A DNA stretch of 64,000 nt from Pseudomonadota bacterium (GTDB lineage: Bacteria; Pseudomonadota; Alphaproteobacteria; Rhizobiales; Beijerinckiaceae), in contig JAEWKH010000115.1 of the NCBI GenBank assembly GCA_023386155.1, positions 54,157-118,156 of the forward strand. The letters are read 5' to 3'. Below, piece by piece: positions 8,795 to 16,796 of the stretch. Position numbers and translations under genes: made by a program. The notes below the pieces were generated by a model, which saw only the letters and a program-made list of their open reading frames with translations, made no database searches and was not told where the DNA came from. Within the stretch, counting starts at the first letter, position 1, and each line of letters starts with the position of its first letter.

Positions 8795-9240
8795 GGCCGT
8801 GAATCCTGAAAGGCGAGCCGGAAGGCCTGCTCCAGAATCCCGGCGAGCCCTGCCGTCATCGGCAGATCGGCGATGTCCCGTTCCGTGATCCAACGGATTT
8901 CCTTTGCTTCCGGACCTGTCTGGGGTTCGCCCGAGACCCAGCGGGCGGCATGGGCGGCGATGACGACGTGATGCTTTATATGGCCTTTCTCGTCCCTTTC
9001 AATGAATTCGACAGGGGCGATCAGGCCGATGAGCCTGGCCTCAACCCCGACCTCCTCGCGAAGTTCCCGAAGCGCGGCCTCACCCAGGGTCTCGCCGGTC
9101 TCGACCATCCCGCCCGGCAGCGAGAAAAGGCCCTCACTCGGCGGCTTGCCGCGGGCGGCGAGGAGGATGCGCCCGTCGCGGATCACCGCCACGGAGGCGG
9201 CGAGGATCGGGCGGGAGGGGTAGAGGCGGTCGCTGGTCAT
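8791..9240 (-). CDS. NUDIX hydrolase
   Basis: 149 residues with the complete Nudix box GGMVETGETLGEAALRELREEVGVE starting at about residue 42; the Glu residues of REEVG bind the catalytic metal. Such enzymes hydrolyse nucleoside-diphosphate-linked substrates, here unspecified. N-terminus MTSDRLYPSRPILAASVAVI is typical; the frame remains open upstream inside the citrate synthase gene. Both ends overlap neighbours by four bases (ATGA), indicating translational coupling with the HTH-citrate synthase before it and the TIGR02301 gene after it. Confidence 0.92.
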   Translation of the reverse strand: MTSDRLYPSRPILAASVAVIRDGRILLAARGKPPSEGLFSLPGGMVETGETLGEAALRELREEVGVEARLIGLIAPVEFIERDEKGHIKHHVVIAAHAARWVSGEPQTGPEAKEIRWITERDIADLPMTAGLAGILEQAFRLAFQDSRP

Positions 9241-10367
9241 CGGGACAATGTCTGGGCGGGCGGTTCGTCGGCAGCCACATAGCGGGCCCGCGGCCGGATG
9301 AGGGCCGCCTGGCTGCGCTGCTCGATGGCATGGGCGAGCCATCCCGCCGTGCGTCCGATGGCGAAGATCGTAAACGCAGCCCCCACCGGCAGTCCATAGG
9401 CCCGTTCCGTCATGACGAGGGCCACGTCGATGCTGGGACCGCCGGAGACATTCGCGATCGTCTTCAGGGTCGTGGCGTCCGATGCCAGGAGGGGCACGCT
9501 TTCCAGGAGGGCCTGCGCCCGGGGATCGCCGTCCGGATAGAGGCGGTGCCGGAGCCCGGAGGGCGGCGTCGTGCCTGGTTCGTCCAGGAAGGCCCTGACC
9601 CGCTCGGTCATTCCGCCGTGATAGGGGCCGCTCAGGGTCACGAGACCCGCGATGACCGCATTGCGCAGGGATGCGCCGGTCGAGGCCGTCACCCGCACGG
9701 CGAAAGCCGACGAACTGAGCTCGTGGTCGGCGCAGAGCACGAGCGCGCGCCGGATCGTGTCCGTGGCCTGCGGGGATGCCTTCCAGGCGGCGGCAAGGTG
9801 CCGATGGATCGGCTCGATCCCCGGCGCGATCCCGCTGGCGGCGGCCGTCATCAGGCGCAGGATCGCGGCCACCTCCGCCGACCGTGCCTCCCTGGGGGTG
9901 GGCTCCGAGAGAAGGCGGATCGCCTGTGCTACGAAAGCATGGGGGCCGAAGGCCGGGCCGGGCAGGGAAGCGGGGATCCGGGAGGGCTCGAGGAAGGCAT
10001 CCCCGGTCAAGCCTCCCACCAGCAGTCGCGCGGTCTCCTCGAGGGTGGCGGTCCGGGCCAGCGCGACGGCGTCCCGCCCCCGGTAGAAGAGGTGCCCGTC
10101 CTTGATCTGCGTGATGCCCGTCTCCAGCACCGGCAGGCCCCAGTCGAGGGCGGTCGCGGCCGCGACGGCGGGGCGGCGGAACCGCGCCTTGCGCTCCACC
10201 AGAAGCTCCAAATCCTCGACGGCGTAGAGCCGCTGGCGCGGATCGTGGGGCGAGGAGAAGGAGCGGATCAGGCCCCGGCTCACATAGGCATAGAGGCTCG
10301 CCCGGCTGATGCCGAGGCGGGACGAGGCCTCGTCGGCCGATGCGAGATCGAGGGTTGGGGCGCTCAT
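9237..10367 (-). CDS. Citrate synthase family protein with N-terminal HTH domain
   Basis: 376 residues. Residues about 10-65 (ADEASSRLGISRASLYAYV ... PRQRLYAVEDLELLVERK) form a MerR/HTH_17-type DNA-binding domain. The rest is a citrate synthase: DHELSSSAFAVRVTAST, catalytic His in LSGPYHGGM, second His in LRHRLYPDGDPRA, and Asp in PSIDVALVM, ending FAIGRTAGWLAHAIEQ and LIRPRARYV. All three catalytic positions are present, so it may condense acetyl-CoA (or another acyl-CoA) with oxaloacetate, while the HTH suggests DNA binding, perhaps sensing a substrate. It is divergent from a second citrate synthase 76 bp away. The start (ATG 10365-10367) sits just before the HTH; the frame is open upstream. 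Confidence 0.88.
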   Translation of the reverse strand: MSAPTLDLASADEASSRLGISRASLYAYVSRGLIRSFSSPHDPRQRLYAVEDLELLVERKARFRRPAVAAATALDWGLPVLETGITQIKDGHLFYRGRDAVALARTATLEETARLLVGGLTGDAFLEPSRIPASLPGPAFGPHAFVAQAIRLLSEPTPREARSAEVAAILRLMTAAASGIAPGIEPIHRHLAAAWKASPQATDTIRRALVLCADHELSSSAFAVRVTASTGASLRNAVIAGLVTLSGPYHGGMTERVRAFLDEPGTTPPSGLRHRLYPDGDPRAQALLESVPLLASDATTLKTIANVSGGPSIDVALVMTERAYGLPVGAAFTIFAIGRTAGWLAHAIEQRSQAALIRPRARYVAADEPPAQTLSR

Positions 10368-10381
10368 ATGTTGATATGTTG
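10366..10381. promoter_or_regulatory. Tandem 8-bp repeat in divergent citrate synthase promoter region
   Basis: ATATGTTG occurs twice head to tail at 10366-10373 and 10374-10381, overlapping the start codon of the HTH-citrate synthase, in the 76-bp gap to the other citrate synthase. It is AT-rich in an otherwise GC-rich gap and contains CATATG. A site for the neighbouring HTH protein is inferred, not shown. Confidence 0.4.
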
Positions 10382-10443
10382 ATTCAAGATTGACCGTTCC
10401 GCAAGACCGGCGTGAAGCTCTCCCGCAACGAAGGAGAAAGCGC

Positions 10444-11514
10444 ATGACCATCGGACTTGACGACGTCGTGGCGGCCGAGACCGCCCTCAGCCATGTGGAC
10501 GGCGAGGCCGGGCGCCTGATCGTCTGCGGGCACGACCTAGAGGAACTGGCCGGCCGGGTCGCCTTCGAGGACGTGGTGGCGATGCTCTGGAGCGGTCTCG
10601 TGTCGGACGTGGCGGCCGACCCTCGCGCCCTTCTCGGCAAAGGCCGGGAGCGGGCCTTCGGGCATCTTGCCCCCCTGGCTGCCCGGTTGGCCGGTCTCAC
10701 GCCGGTCGAGGGCATGCGGCTGCTCCTTGCGAGCCTGCCCGATGCGGAGGAGGGCCATCCGGCCCTGGCCGTGGGGGCCGCCGGCGTCGCGGCCGCCATG
10801 GCCGTGCGGGGCGCCCAGGGCCTCTCGCCGGTCGAGCCCGACCCGTCCGCAGGTCACGCGGCGGATATCCTGCGCATGATGCGCGATGCGCCGGTCGCGG
10901 CGGACGAGGCGCGGGCGCTCGACACCTATCTCGTGACCGTGATCGACCATGGGCTCAACGCCTCGACCTTCACGGCCCGCGTGGTCGCCTCGACGCAGGC
11001 CGGCATCCTGTCCTCGGTCGTGGCCGGGCTCTGCGCCCTGAAGGGGCCGCTTCATGGCGGGGCGCCCGGCCCGGTGCTCGACATGCTGGACGCGATCGGC
11101 TCCATCGACCATGCGGAGGCCTGGCTCGACGACGCCATGGCGCGGGGCGAGCGCCTCATGGGCTTCGGCCACCGCATCTACCGGGTGCGCGACCCGCGGG
11201 CGGACGTGCTCAAGGCCGCCGTCGGACGCCTGAAGGGAAAACGCAACCGCATCGCCTTCGCGGAAGCCGTCGAGTCCACGGCCCTGAAGGTGCTGGAGCG
11301 CCGCAAGCCGGGACGCCGGCTCGACACCAATGTGGAGTTCTACACGGCCATCCTGCTCGACGCCCTCGGGATTCCGCGCGAAGGCTTCACGCCCCTCTTC
11401 GCCGCCGGCCGCACCGCAGGCTGGGTCGCCCACGCCATCGAGCAGACCCGCACCGGCCGCATCATCCGGCCCCAGTCGCGCTATGTGGGAGCATGGCCGG
11501 CGGAGGCGGCGTGA
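10444..11514 (+). CDS. Citrate synthase / 2-methylcitrate synthase family protein
   Basis: 356 residues, without HTH domain. The catalytic His residues are in LKGPLHGGAPG and MGFGHRIYRVRDPRAD; the third catalytic position reads TNVEFYTAILL, with Glu where most citrate synthases have Asp. The C-terminus has FAAGRTAGWVAHAIEQ and RIIRPQSRYVG. At about 356 residues it is the short type lacking the N-terminal extension of Gram-negative hexameric GltA, so a specialised or methylcitrate role is possible. An AAGGAGAAAGCGC ribosome site precedes the ATG at 10444. Probably not the main TCA enzyme. Confidence 0.88.
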   Translation: MTIGLDDVVAAETALSHVDGEAGRLIVCGHDLEELAGRVAFEDVVAMLWSGLVSDVAADPRALLGKGRERAFGHLAPLAARLAGLTPVEGMRLLLASLPDAEEGHPALAVGAAGVAAAMAVRGAQGLSPVEPDPSAGHAADILRMMRDAPVAADEARALDTYLVTVIDHGLNASTFTARVVASTQAGILSSVVAGLCALKGPLHGGAPGPVLDMLDAIGSIDHAEAWLDDAMARGERLMGFGHRIYRVRDPRADVLKAAVGRLKGKRNRIAFAEAVESTALKVLERRKPGRRLDTNVEFYTAILLDALGIPREGFTPLFAAGRTAGWVAHAIEQTRTGRIIRPQSRYVGAWPAEAA

Positions 11515-11617
11515 GGAGAGGCTGAGAAACTACGATACTCGAACCATATGGAGTAGCTTGCGGCTCTTAGAGTGTATTGGTAATATAGTTTGCTAACGCT
11601 GAGGTTCAGGTATCAGC

Positions 11618-12634
11618 ATGGGTTATTCAGAACCTACCGGTTCGATCTTCTGCGGTCAGCACTTACCTAAACGCAGCTTAAGTTCCAGGCTTGCTGAGAT
11701 CAGCTCTGGATGGAAGCCTATAATAGCAACAACTCTCATCCTCCTAGCCCTGGTTGCAGGGACGACTTGTATACAAGCAGCCCCCTGCCGTGAGCGCTTG
11801 AATGGCTACGATACAACGCCTCCAGCTGCAATTAGAGATGAGATTGACCGTCACGCCACGCGCTTTGAATGGGCAACAGATGTTGACGTAGTGAATGGCA
11901 ACACTTGGATTTGGAACTATATCTGGAACAAAGGAGATAATGCCCTTGGTCCAGTAACCTGGAGCAAGGGTAATATTAATACGACCGTTTGGGCTCCAAT
12001 CGCAGTTGGCGAGGCACATTGTGCACGCCGATACGTAACTGTGGCGTCCAGCCAGCCAGATCCAGATGCACCGATCATTCACAGCACAAATGAGCAGCGA
12101 GAGGAAGCCGCAGCTTACCGCATGGTTGAACAGGCCCCACAGACGACAGGAAGTATTCCAGGGCGTTCTGGTGTTTCGGTGGTCACGACCCTACAAGACG
12201 AGGCTGGCAAGCCGTTTGAAATAGAGGTGGAAGTTTTTAGTTATCCGTCTAAAGATGGTATTGGTGTTTATCTATACTTTCCACCCAGGGGTGTGATTCT
12301 TGGTCTCTCTGGTATTACATCTGCCTTTTCCAATGGGGAAGCTAACACGGCTACGGCATCTCTAGGACGGCAGCAAATAAAGTTCGAGCGTGGCACACTA
12401 AGTAGTTTTGCAGGGTCTGCGACAGCCGAGGTGATAACGAAGGCCCTTCCAGGAAATGTAGACGAACGCCTTCAGAAAGATTTTTTGTTTTTGAGCGGTG
12501 GCTCAGGCAAGACCATTATAGATCTACCAGCTTACGGGTCGCGGGAGATTTTAGCGGAACTCGTCGTGTTTGATGTCAACCGGAAGCCTCTATTCATAAA
12601 TGAATTTAGTTTGTTTGTGCCGGCCCCTAAGTGA
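11618..12634 (+). CDS. Hypothetical secreted or anchored protein, 338 aa
   Basis: No family recognised. One hydrophobic segment (PIIATTLILLALVAGTTCIQAA, about residues 34-55) precedes a long polar, beta-rich domain with NGNTWIWNYIWNKGDNALGPVTW and a later Ser/Gly-rich half, so the protein is probably exported and either cleaved or anchored at its N-terminus. Codon use and base composition are much more AT-rich than the chromosome on both sides. It overlaps the next gene by one base. Together with the two genes after it, it looks like a transferred block. Confidence 0.6.
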   Translation: MGYSEPTGSIFCGQHLPKRSLSSRLAEISSGWKPIIATTLILLALVAGTTCIQAAPCRERLNGYDTTPPAAIRDEIDRHATRFEWATDVDVVNGNTWIWNYIWNKGDNALGPVTWSKGNINTTVWAPIAVGEAHCARRYVTVASSQPDPDAPIIHSTNEQREEAAAYRMVEQAPQTTGSIPGRSGVSVVTTLQDEAGKPFEIEVEVFSYPSKDGIGVYLYFPPRGVILGLSGITSAFSNGEANTATASLGRQQIKFERGTLSSFAGSATAEVITKALPGNVDERLQKDFLFLSGGSGKTIIDLPAYGSREILAELVVFDVNRKPLFINEFSLFVPAPK

Positions 12635-12900
12635 TGCGTGGTCTTACGCTCACAGCACTTTTTGGCTTGGTTGGATTTCTTCTTGGACACCTTGTGTCTC
12701 CAAATGACATCAAAGGATTCAGCATCGTGGCAGCCGCAGGTGCAATGAGCGGTTTTGCTATCGGTGAGGCTATAGCCCAGCGAACAAAATCGATTATCAT
12801 GCTGGCAATCAATGTGTTTATTGGTTTAGCAATATGCGTTCCGACCGCTTTTTTTCTCTTGCATTGCCTAACTGGGGTTGGACGGGCGCGCGATATATGA
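12634..12900 (+). CDS. Small membrane protein, 88 aa
   Basis: Three hydrophobic segments (GLTLTALFGLVGFLLGHLV, FSIVAAAGAMSGFAIGEAI, IIMLAINVFIGLAICVPTAFFLL) fill almost the whole protein. The ATG at 12634 shares its A with the TGA of the preceding gene (TGATG), which favours it over the GTG at 12631. The stop overlaps the start of a 35-codon frame. AT-rich like its neighbours. Function unknown. Confidence 0.6.
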   Translation: MRGLTLTALFGLVGFLLGHLVSPNDIKGFSIVAAAGAMSGFAIGEAIAQRTKSIIMLAINVFIGLAICVPTAFFLLHCLTGVGRARDI

Positions 12901-13004
12901 TCGCAATGACTGGGGCGATTGTAGTCTGCTTCTTTTCGTTCTTTTATCTGATGGCCTTCGCTGGTGTCGTCGTTAGAGAGAGTGCTGATCCTCCAGGGTC
13001 GTAA
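12897..13004 (+). CDS. 35-residue single-span membrane peptide
   Basis: ATGATCGCAATG... begins at 12897 with an ATGA overlap of the preceding stop and ends in TAA at 13002-13004. The peptide has one hydrophobic stretch (IVVCFFSFFYLMAFAGVVV) and a short polar tail. The coupled start and the membrane character, shared with the preceding gene, are the only support; it may be a real small gene or the separated end of a once longer membrane protein. Confidence 0.4.
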   Translation: MIAMTGAIVVCFFSFFYLMAFAGVVVRESADPPGS

Positions 13005-13077
13005 TTTACAAAGAAAATTCAGCAATCCTCCAGGATGTGACTTCAATTGATAAGTTAGGCGGATTGGAGTGAGTTGG

Positions 13078-13180
13078 TCAGACGTGCTGACCGCCATCGA
13101 TATAGAGTTCCGCGCTGTTCACGTAGGAGCTCGCGTCGGTGCAGAGGAAGTAGATGGCCTTGGTCACCTCGTTCGGCCCG
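13078..13180 (-). pseudogene. 3' remnant of a duplicated SDR gene
   Basis: Read leftward this encodes NEVTKAIYFLCTDASSYV then NSAELYIDGGQHV and a stop. The intact SDR gene at 13631-14386 ends DEVAKAIYFLCTDASSYV then TGAELHINGGQHV. Identity is strong at both DNA and protein level over about 100 bp and stops abruptly at about 13180. It is therefore a decayed partial copy with no start codon. Confidence 0.8.
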
Positions 13181-13202
13181 CGCAGTCAGCCTGACCGACA
13201 TC

Positions 13203-13619
13203 CTATTCCGCAGACTCCTCCGGCCGCCGCGCGAGACACGGGTCGAGGACGATGAAATCCGGGTTCGGGCGGCTGTAGCCGCCGGTGACGGTCACCACAT
13301 CGCCGACCTTCATGTCGTTGGTCTGGTAGGTGATGCAGAGCACCTTCGGGTCGGGCGCGGTGCCGCACAGGCCGAGATAGGCCAGCGTGCCGTCGAAATG
13401 GACGAGGGCGAGGGGGCCCGTCACGCTGAAATCGACCCGGGTCGGGCCCGTTTCACGGTCCCTGGTGAGTTCGCGAACCTCATGGCATTGCGCCCTGTGG
13501 GAGGGCTGCATGTCCGGGTCGGCGAAGGGGTTTTTCTCGGGTGCATCCTGGCTCAACGCACTTGGTGCCGAACCGAGGATCAGCACGGCCGCGACGATCT
13601 GCGAAAGGCGCAGGGGCAT
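13203..13619 (-). CDS. Hypothetical secreted protein, 138 aa
   Basis: The N-terminus MPLRLSQIVAAVLILGSAPSALSQ is a clear signal peptide. The mature part has four Cys residues (QCHEV, GLCGTA, VLCITY, DPCLARRP) that could pair in the periplasm, and a VGDVVTVTGGYSRPNPDFIVLDPC segment resembling an OB-fold-like strand pattern. The gene lies between the intact SDR (12 bp upstream) and the SDR 3' remnant, so it was probably caught in the same duplication. Function unknown. Confidence 0.7.
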   Translation of the reverse strand: MPLRLSQIVAAVLILGSAPSALSQDAPEKNPFADPDMQPSHRAQCHEVRELTRDRETGPTRVDFSVTGPLALVHFDGTLAYLGLCGTAPDPKVLCITYQTNDMKVGDVVTVTGGYSRPNPDFIVLDPCLARRPEESAE

Positions 13620-13630
13620 GGATCACCCGT

Positions 13631-14386
13631 TCAGACGTGCTGCCCGCCGTTGATGTGGAGTTCCGCGCCGGTCACGTAGGAGCTCGCATCCGTGCAGAGG
13701 AAATAGATTGCCTTGGCGACCTCGTCCGGGGTGCCGAGGCGGCGCATGGGCAATTGCTCGACGATCTTCTCGGTGCCGGGCGACAGGATCGAGGTGTCGA
13801 TCTCGCCGGGCGAAATCGCGTTCACGCGAACGCCGAGCGGCCCGAAATCGGCCGCCATCTCGCGGGTGAGCGCGGCGAGCGCTGCCTTCGAGGTTGCGTA
13901 GGCCGCTCCGGCGAAGGGGTGGACGCGTGAGCCCGCGATGGAGGTCACGTTGACGACCGAGCCCTTGGCCCTCGTGAGTTCGTCCTGCAGGCCGCGGGCC
14001 AGCATGATCGAAGCGAAGAAGTTCACCTGGAAGACCCGCACCCAGTCCTCGTAGCGCGTGTCGAGGGTGCCGAGCCGGGAGCCGCCTTCTCCCTTCGGCG
14101 AGATGCCCGCATTGTTCACGAGCGCATGCAGGCAGCCGCCCTCGGCCGCAAGCCGCGCCTTGACCTCCGCGATGGCCCGGCGGGTGTCCTCGGCGTCCGC
14201 CAGATCGACCTGGAGGTGGTCCTCCGGCCCCATCTCCCAGGGGCAGTTTTCCGGAAAGCCGTGCCGCGAGCAGGTGATGACCCGCCAGCCGGCCGCGGAG
14301 AAGCGCTTGACGGTGGCATGCCCGATGCCACGGCTGGCGCCGGTGAGCAGCATGATGCGGCGGGAATTGACGGGAGAGGAGGACAT
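13631..14386 (-). CDS. SDR family oxidoreductase
   Basis: 251 residues of a classical short-chain dehydrogenase: dinucleotide-binding TGASRGIG near residue 16, NNAG at about 97, catalytic Ser in VTSIAG, and Tyr-Lys in AAYATSKAALAALTREMA, closing with ISPGEIDTSI and GAELHINGGQHV. It should reduce or oxidise an alcohol/ketone with NAD(P)H; substrate unknown. It is 12 bp upstream of a secreted-protein gene and has a partial copy of its own 3' end at 13078-13180. Divergent orientation is not relevant; pdxH lies upstream on the same strand. Confidence 0.9.
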   Translation of the reverse strand: MSSSPVNSRRIMLLTGASRGIGHATVKRFSAAGWRVITCSRHGFPENCPWEMGPEDHLQVDLADAEDTRRAIAEVKARLAAEGGCLHALVNNAGISPKGEGGSRLGTLDTRYEDWVRVFQVNFFASIMLARGLQDELTRAKGSVVNVTSIAGSRVHPFAGAAYATSKAALAALTREMAADFGPLGVRVNAISPGEIDTSILSPGTEKIVEQLPMRRLGTPDEVAKAIYFLCTDASSYVTGAELHINGGQHV

Positions 14387-14456
14387 CGGGTTTCTCGCGT
14401 AAGGGGCCAGACCATTATCCCGGTTCAGGGTCGGGGTCCATGCCGCTCAATGCACA

Positions 14457-15065
14457 TCAGGGATAGAGCCGCACCTTCCGCCAGCCGTCGCTTTCGCGGG
14501 TGAAGACGACCCGGTCGTGGAGCCGGAACGGCTTGTCCTGCCAGAATTCGATGGAGACGGGCTCGATGCGGAAGCCCGTCCAGTAGGGCGGGCGCGGCAC
14601 CTCGCCGATGGCGTATTTGGCCGTGTGGAGCGCGACCGACTTCTCCAGGGCGAAGCGGCTCTCCAGCGGGCGCGACTGCTGGCTCGCCCAGGCGCCGATG
14701 CGGCTGTCGCGGGGACGGCTCTGGAAATAGGCGTCGGCTTCCTCGTCGGTCACCAGGGTGACGGGGCCGCGGGCCCGGACCTGACGGCGCAGGCTCTTCC
14801 AGTGCAGGACGATCGCCGCCTTCCTCTGGCCCAGAAGCTCCTGGCCCTTGTTGGATTGCGTGTTGGTGTAGAACACGAACCCGTTCTCGTCGGCCGCTTT
14901 AAGCAGTACCATGCGGACATTCGGGAGCCCGTCCGCGTCCACGGTCGCCAGCGCCATGGCGTTGGGATCGTTGGGCTCCGAGGCCTCGGCCTCGGTCATC
15001 CAGGCCTTGAAGAGCGCGAAGGGCTCTTCCGATTCAGTGAAGTCACCGGTTATTAACGGGTTCAA
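14457..15065 (-). CDS. pdxH: Pyridoxine/pyridoxamine 5'-phosphate oxidase
   Basis: 202 residues with family landmarks NAMALATVDADGLPNVRMVLLK, FYTNTQSNKGQEL, AAIVLHWKSLRRQVR (FMN and substrate contacts), SRIGAWASQQS and the C-terminal DRVVFTRESDGWRKVRLYP. It oxidises PNP or PMP to pyridoxal phosphate using FMN and O2. The length is slightly short of E. coli PdxH (218) but nothing essential seems missing. The gene starts 99 bp from a divergent lipoprotein gene. Confidence 0.96.
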   Translation of the reverse strand: MNPLITGDFTESEEPFALFKAWMTEAEASEPNDPNAMALATVDADGLPNVRMVLLKAADENGFVFYTNTQSNKGQELLGQRKAAIVLHWKSLRRQVRARGPVTLVTDEEADAYFQSRPRDSRIGAWASQQSRPLESRFALEKSVALHTAKYAIGEVPRPPYWTGFRIEPVSIEFWQDKPFRLHDRVVFTRESDGWRKVRLYP

Positions 15066-15164
15066 TGCTTTATCTCGTTCTGTGACTTTAGGTTTTGGGG
15101 GATCCGACGCGTGACGTGGACCAATGCGCGCCGTTATAGATCAGTTGCTGGCCGGAGCGAAGCC

Positions 15165-15596
15165 ATGAAGCTGCTGGCGGTCGGCCTGATCGCCCTGTCC
15201 ACGGGCGCATGCAGCTTCTCCTTCGGCCTCTCCGCCCTGGACGACGAGGAGCCCAAGTCCACCGGCGCCATCGCCACGGCGGCGAAAGCGGCTTCCCCGC
15301 TTTCGGCCGAGCTCGACGAGGAGGATTGGCGCCGGGCCAAGGCGGCGCTCGCGGTGGCCCTCGACCCGCAAGGGCCCGGCACCCAGGTCTCCTGGGACAA
15401 TCCGGCATCCACCATGAAGGGCACCTTCACGCCGATGGGCGCGCCGTTCGTGAAGAACGACGAGATCTGCCGGACCTTCTCGGCCCATCTGAGCGGCCTG
15501 TCCACGAGCGCCCTGCACGGGACGGCCTGCCGGCCCTCGGGCGGCGAATGGGCGATCAAGGAGGTCAAGCCCCAGAAGGGCCAAGCCAAAGTCTAA
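15165..15596 (+). CDS. RT0821/Lpp0805-type surface lipoprotein
   Basis: 143 residues. MKLLAVGLIALSTGAC is a lipoprotein signal with a lipobox ending in Cys16, so an outer-membrane lipoprotein is expected. The mature part (DWRRAKAALAVALDPQGPGTQVSWDNP ... KGTFTPMGAPF ... ICRTFSAHL ... GTACRPSGGEWAIKEVKP) fits the RT0821/Lpp0805 family of surface proteins. An in-frame ATG at 15111 exists but would bury the signal peptide. Its partner processes are unknown. Confidence 0.75.
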   Translation: MKLLAVGLIALSTGACSFSFGLSALDDEEPKSTGAIATAAKAASPLSAELDEEDWRRAKAALAVALDPQGPGTQVSWDNPASTMKGTFTPMGAPFVKNDEICRTFSAHLSGLSTSALHGTACRPSGGEWAIKEVKPQKGQAKV

Positions 15597-15715
15597 CCCT
15601 TGCAAGGTCTGGCTTTAGCCGTTTGAGGCGTTGCAAACAGGCAACACTTCGACCATATGACCGTCAAACCCGTTGAGCCTCCAAGCTCTCAATCCGACGG
15701 TTCATGGAATCCACG

Positions 15716-16660
15716 ATGCGAAACCCCTACGACGTTCTAGGCGTATCCCGCTCCGCAAGCGAAGCGGAGATCAAGAAGGCGTTCCGCAAGCTCGCCAAGA
15801 GCTACCACCCCGACAGCAACAAGGACGATCCCAAGGCGAAGGACAAGTTCGCGGAGGCGAATGCCGCCTATGAGATCCTCGGCGATGCGGGCAAGCGCGC
15901 CCAGTTCGACCGGGGCGAGATCGATGCCGAGGGCAAGCCGCGCTTCCAGGGTTTCGAAGGCTTCGGCGGCGGCCGCGGCGGCGCGCGATCCGAGGACTTT
16001 TCCGGGTTCAGCGGCTTTTCCGGTTTCGGCGGCGGCCGCCGTTCGAGCCGGAGCGGCTTCGGGGCCGAAGCGGGAGAGGACTTCTTTTCCCAGATCTTCG
16101 AGAATGCTTTCAAAGCCGGAGGCGAGAGCCCGCGCCAGAGCCGCGGCCGTTCCCAGAAGGGCGACGACGTGTCCGCCACCCTGACGGTGACCCTCGAGGA
16201 GGTGGCCCGGGAGGCCAAGAAGCGCATCAGGCTCTCGACCGGCCGCGACGTGGACGTGGTGATCCCCAAGGGCGTGAGCGACGGCCAGGTGATCCGCCTG
16301 CGCGGCCTCGGCCAGGGGGCTCCCGGCGTGGATCCGGGCGACGCGCTGCTCACCATCGCGTTCGCCCCCCATGAGCGCTTCACGCCGGACGGGTCCGATC
16401 TGCGCCTGCGGCTCCCGGTCGAGATCGAGGAGGCTGTCCTCGGCGGCTCGGTGCGGGTGCCGACCCTGACGGGCTCGGTGGAGATGAAGATCCCGCCGCT
16501 GACCAATTCCGGTCGCACGTTCCGCCTGCGCGGCAAGGGCCTGCCCACCAAGACCGGGCACGGCGATCTCTTCGTGACGACCGAGATCAGGCTGCCCGAG
16601 GTCGTGGACGAGGAGCTGATGGACTACGCCCGCAAGCGTGCCTCGGCCAAGGCCAGATAG
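15716..16660 (+). CDS. DnaJ C-terminal domain co-chaperone (CbpA-like)
   Basis: 314 residues. A J-domain at residues 1-70 (NPYDVLGVSRSASEAEIKKAF, HPD in KSYHPDSNKD) is followed by a Gly/Phe-rich linker (about 75-135, with GFSGFSGF repeats) and the C-terminal peptide-binding domains (VTLEEVAREAKKRIRL, IPKGVSDGQVIRLRGLGQ, FRLRGKGLP). The Cys-rich zinc domain of DnaJ is missing, making it a class II J-protein that would stimulate a DnaK ATPase. The ATG at 15716 gives MRNPYDVLG; one four codons upstream is also possible. Confidence 0.92.
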   Translation: MRNPYDVLGVSRSASEAEIKKAFRKLAKSYHPDSNKDDPKAKDKFAEANAAYEILGDAGKRAQFDRGEIDAEGKPRFQGFEGFGGGRGGARSEDFSGFSGFSGFGGGRRSSRSGFGAEAGEDFFSQIFENAFKAGGESPRQSRGRSQKGDDVSATLTVTLEEVAREAKKRIRLSTGRDVDVVIPKGVSDGQVIRLRGLGQGAPGVDPGDALLTIAFAPHERFTPDGSDLRLRLPVEIEEAVLGGSVRVPTLTGSVEMKIPPLTNSGRTFRLRGKGLPTKTGHGDLFVTTEIRLPEVVDEELMDYARKRASAKAR

Positions 16661-16796
16661 GGACGGCCGTTGGCGGAAATTTAATCCTAGGGCGAACGGA
16701 ATGCCCCAAGCGGCACATGAGGTCTTCCCCCCCGTCGCCGGGTCGGTTAAAGAGGCCGTTCTTTATTGACCTGTCCTGTGACGATCTAGGTGAAAC

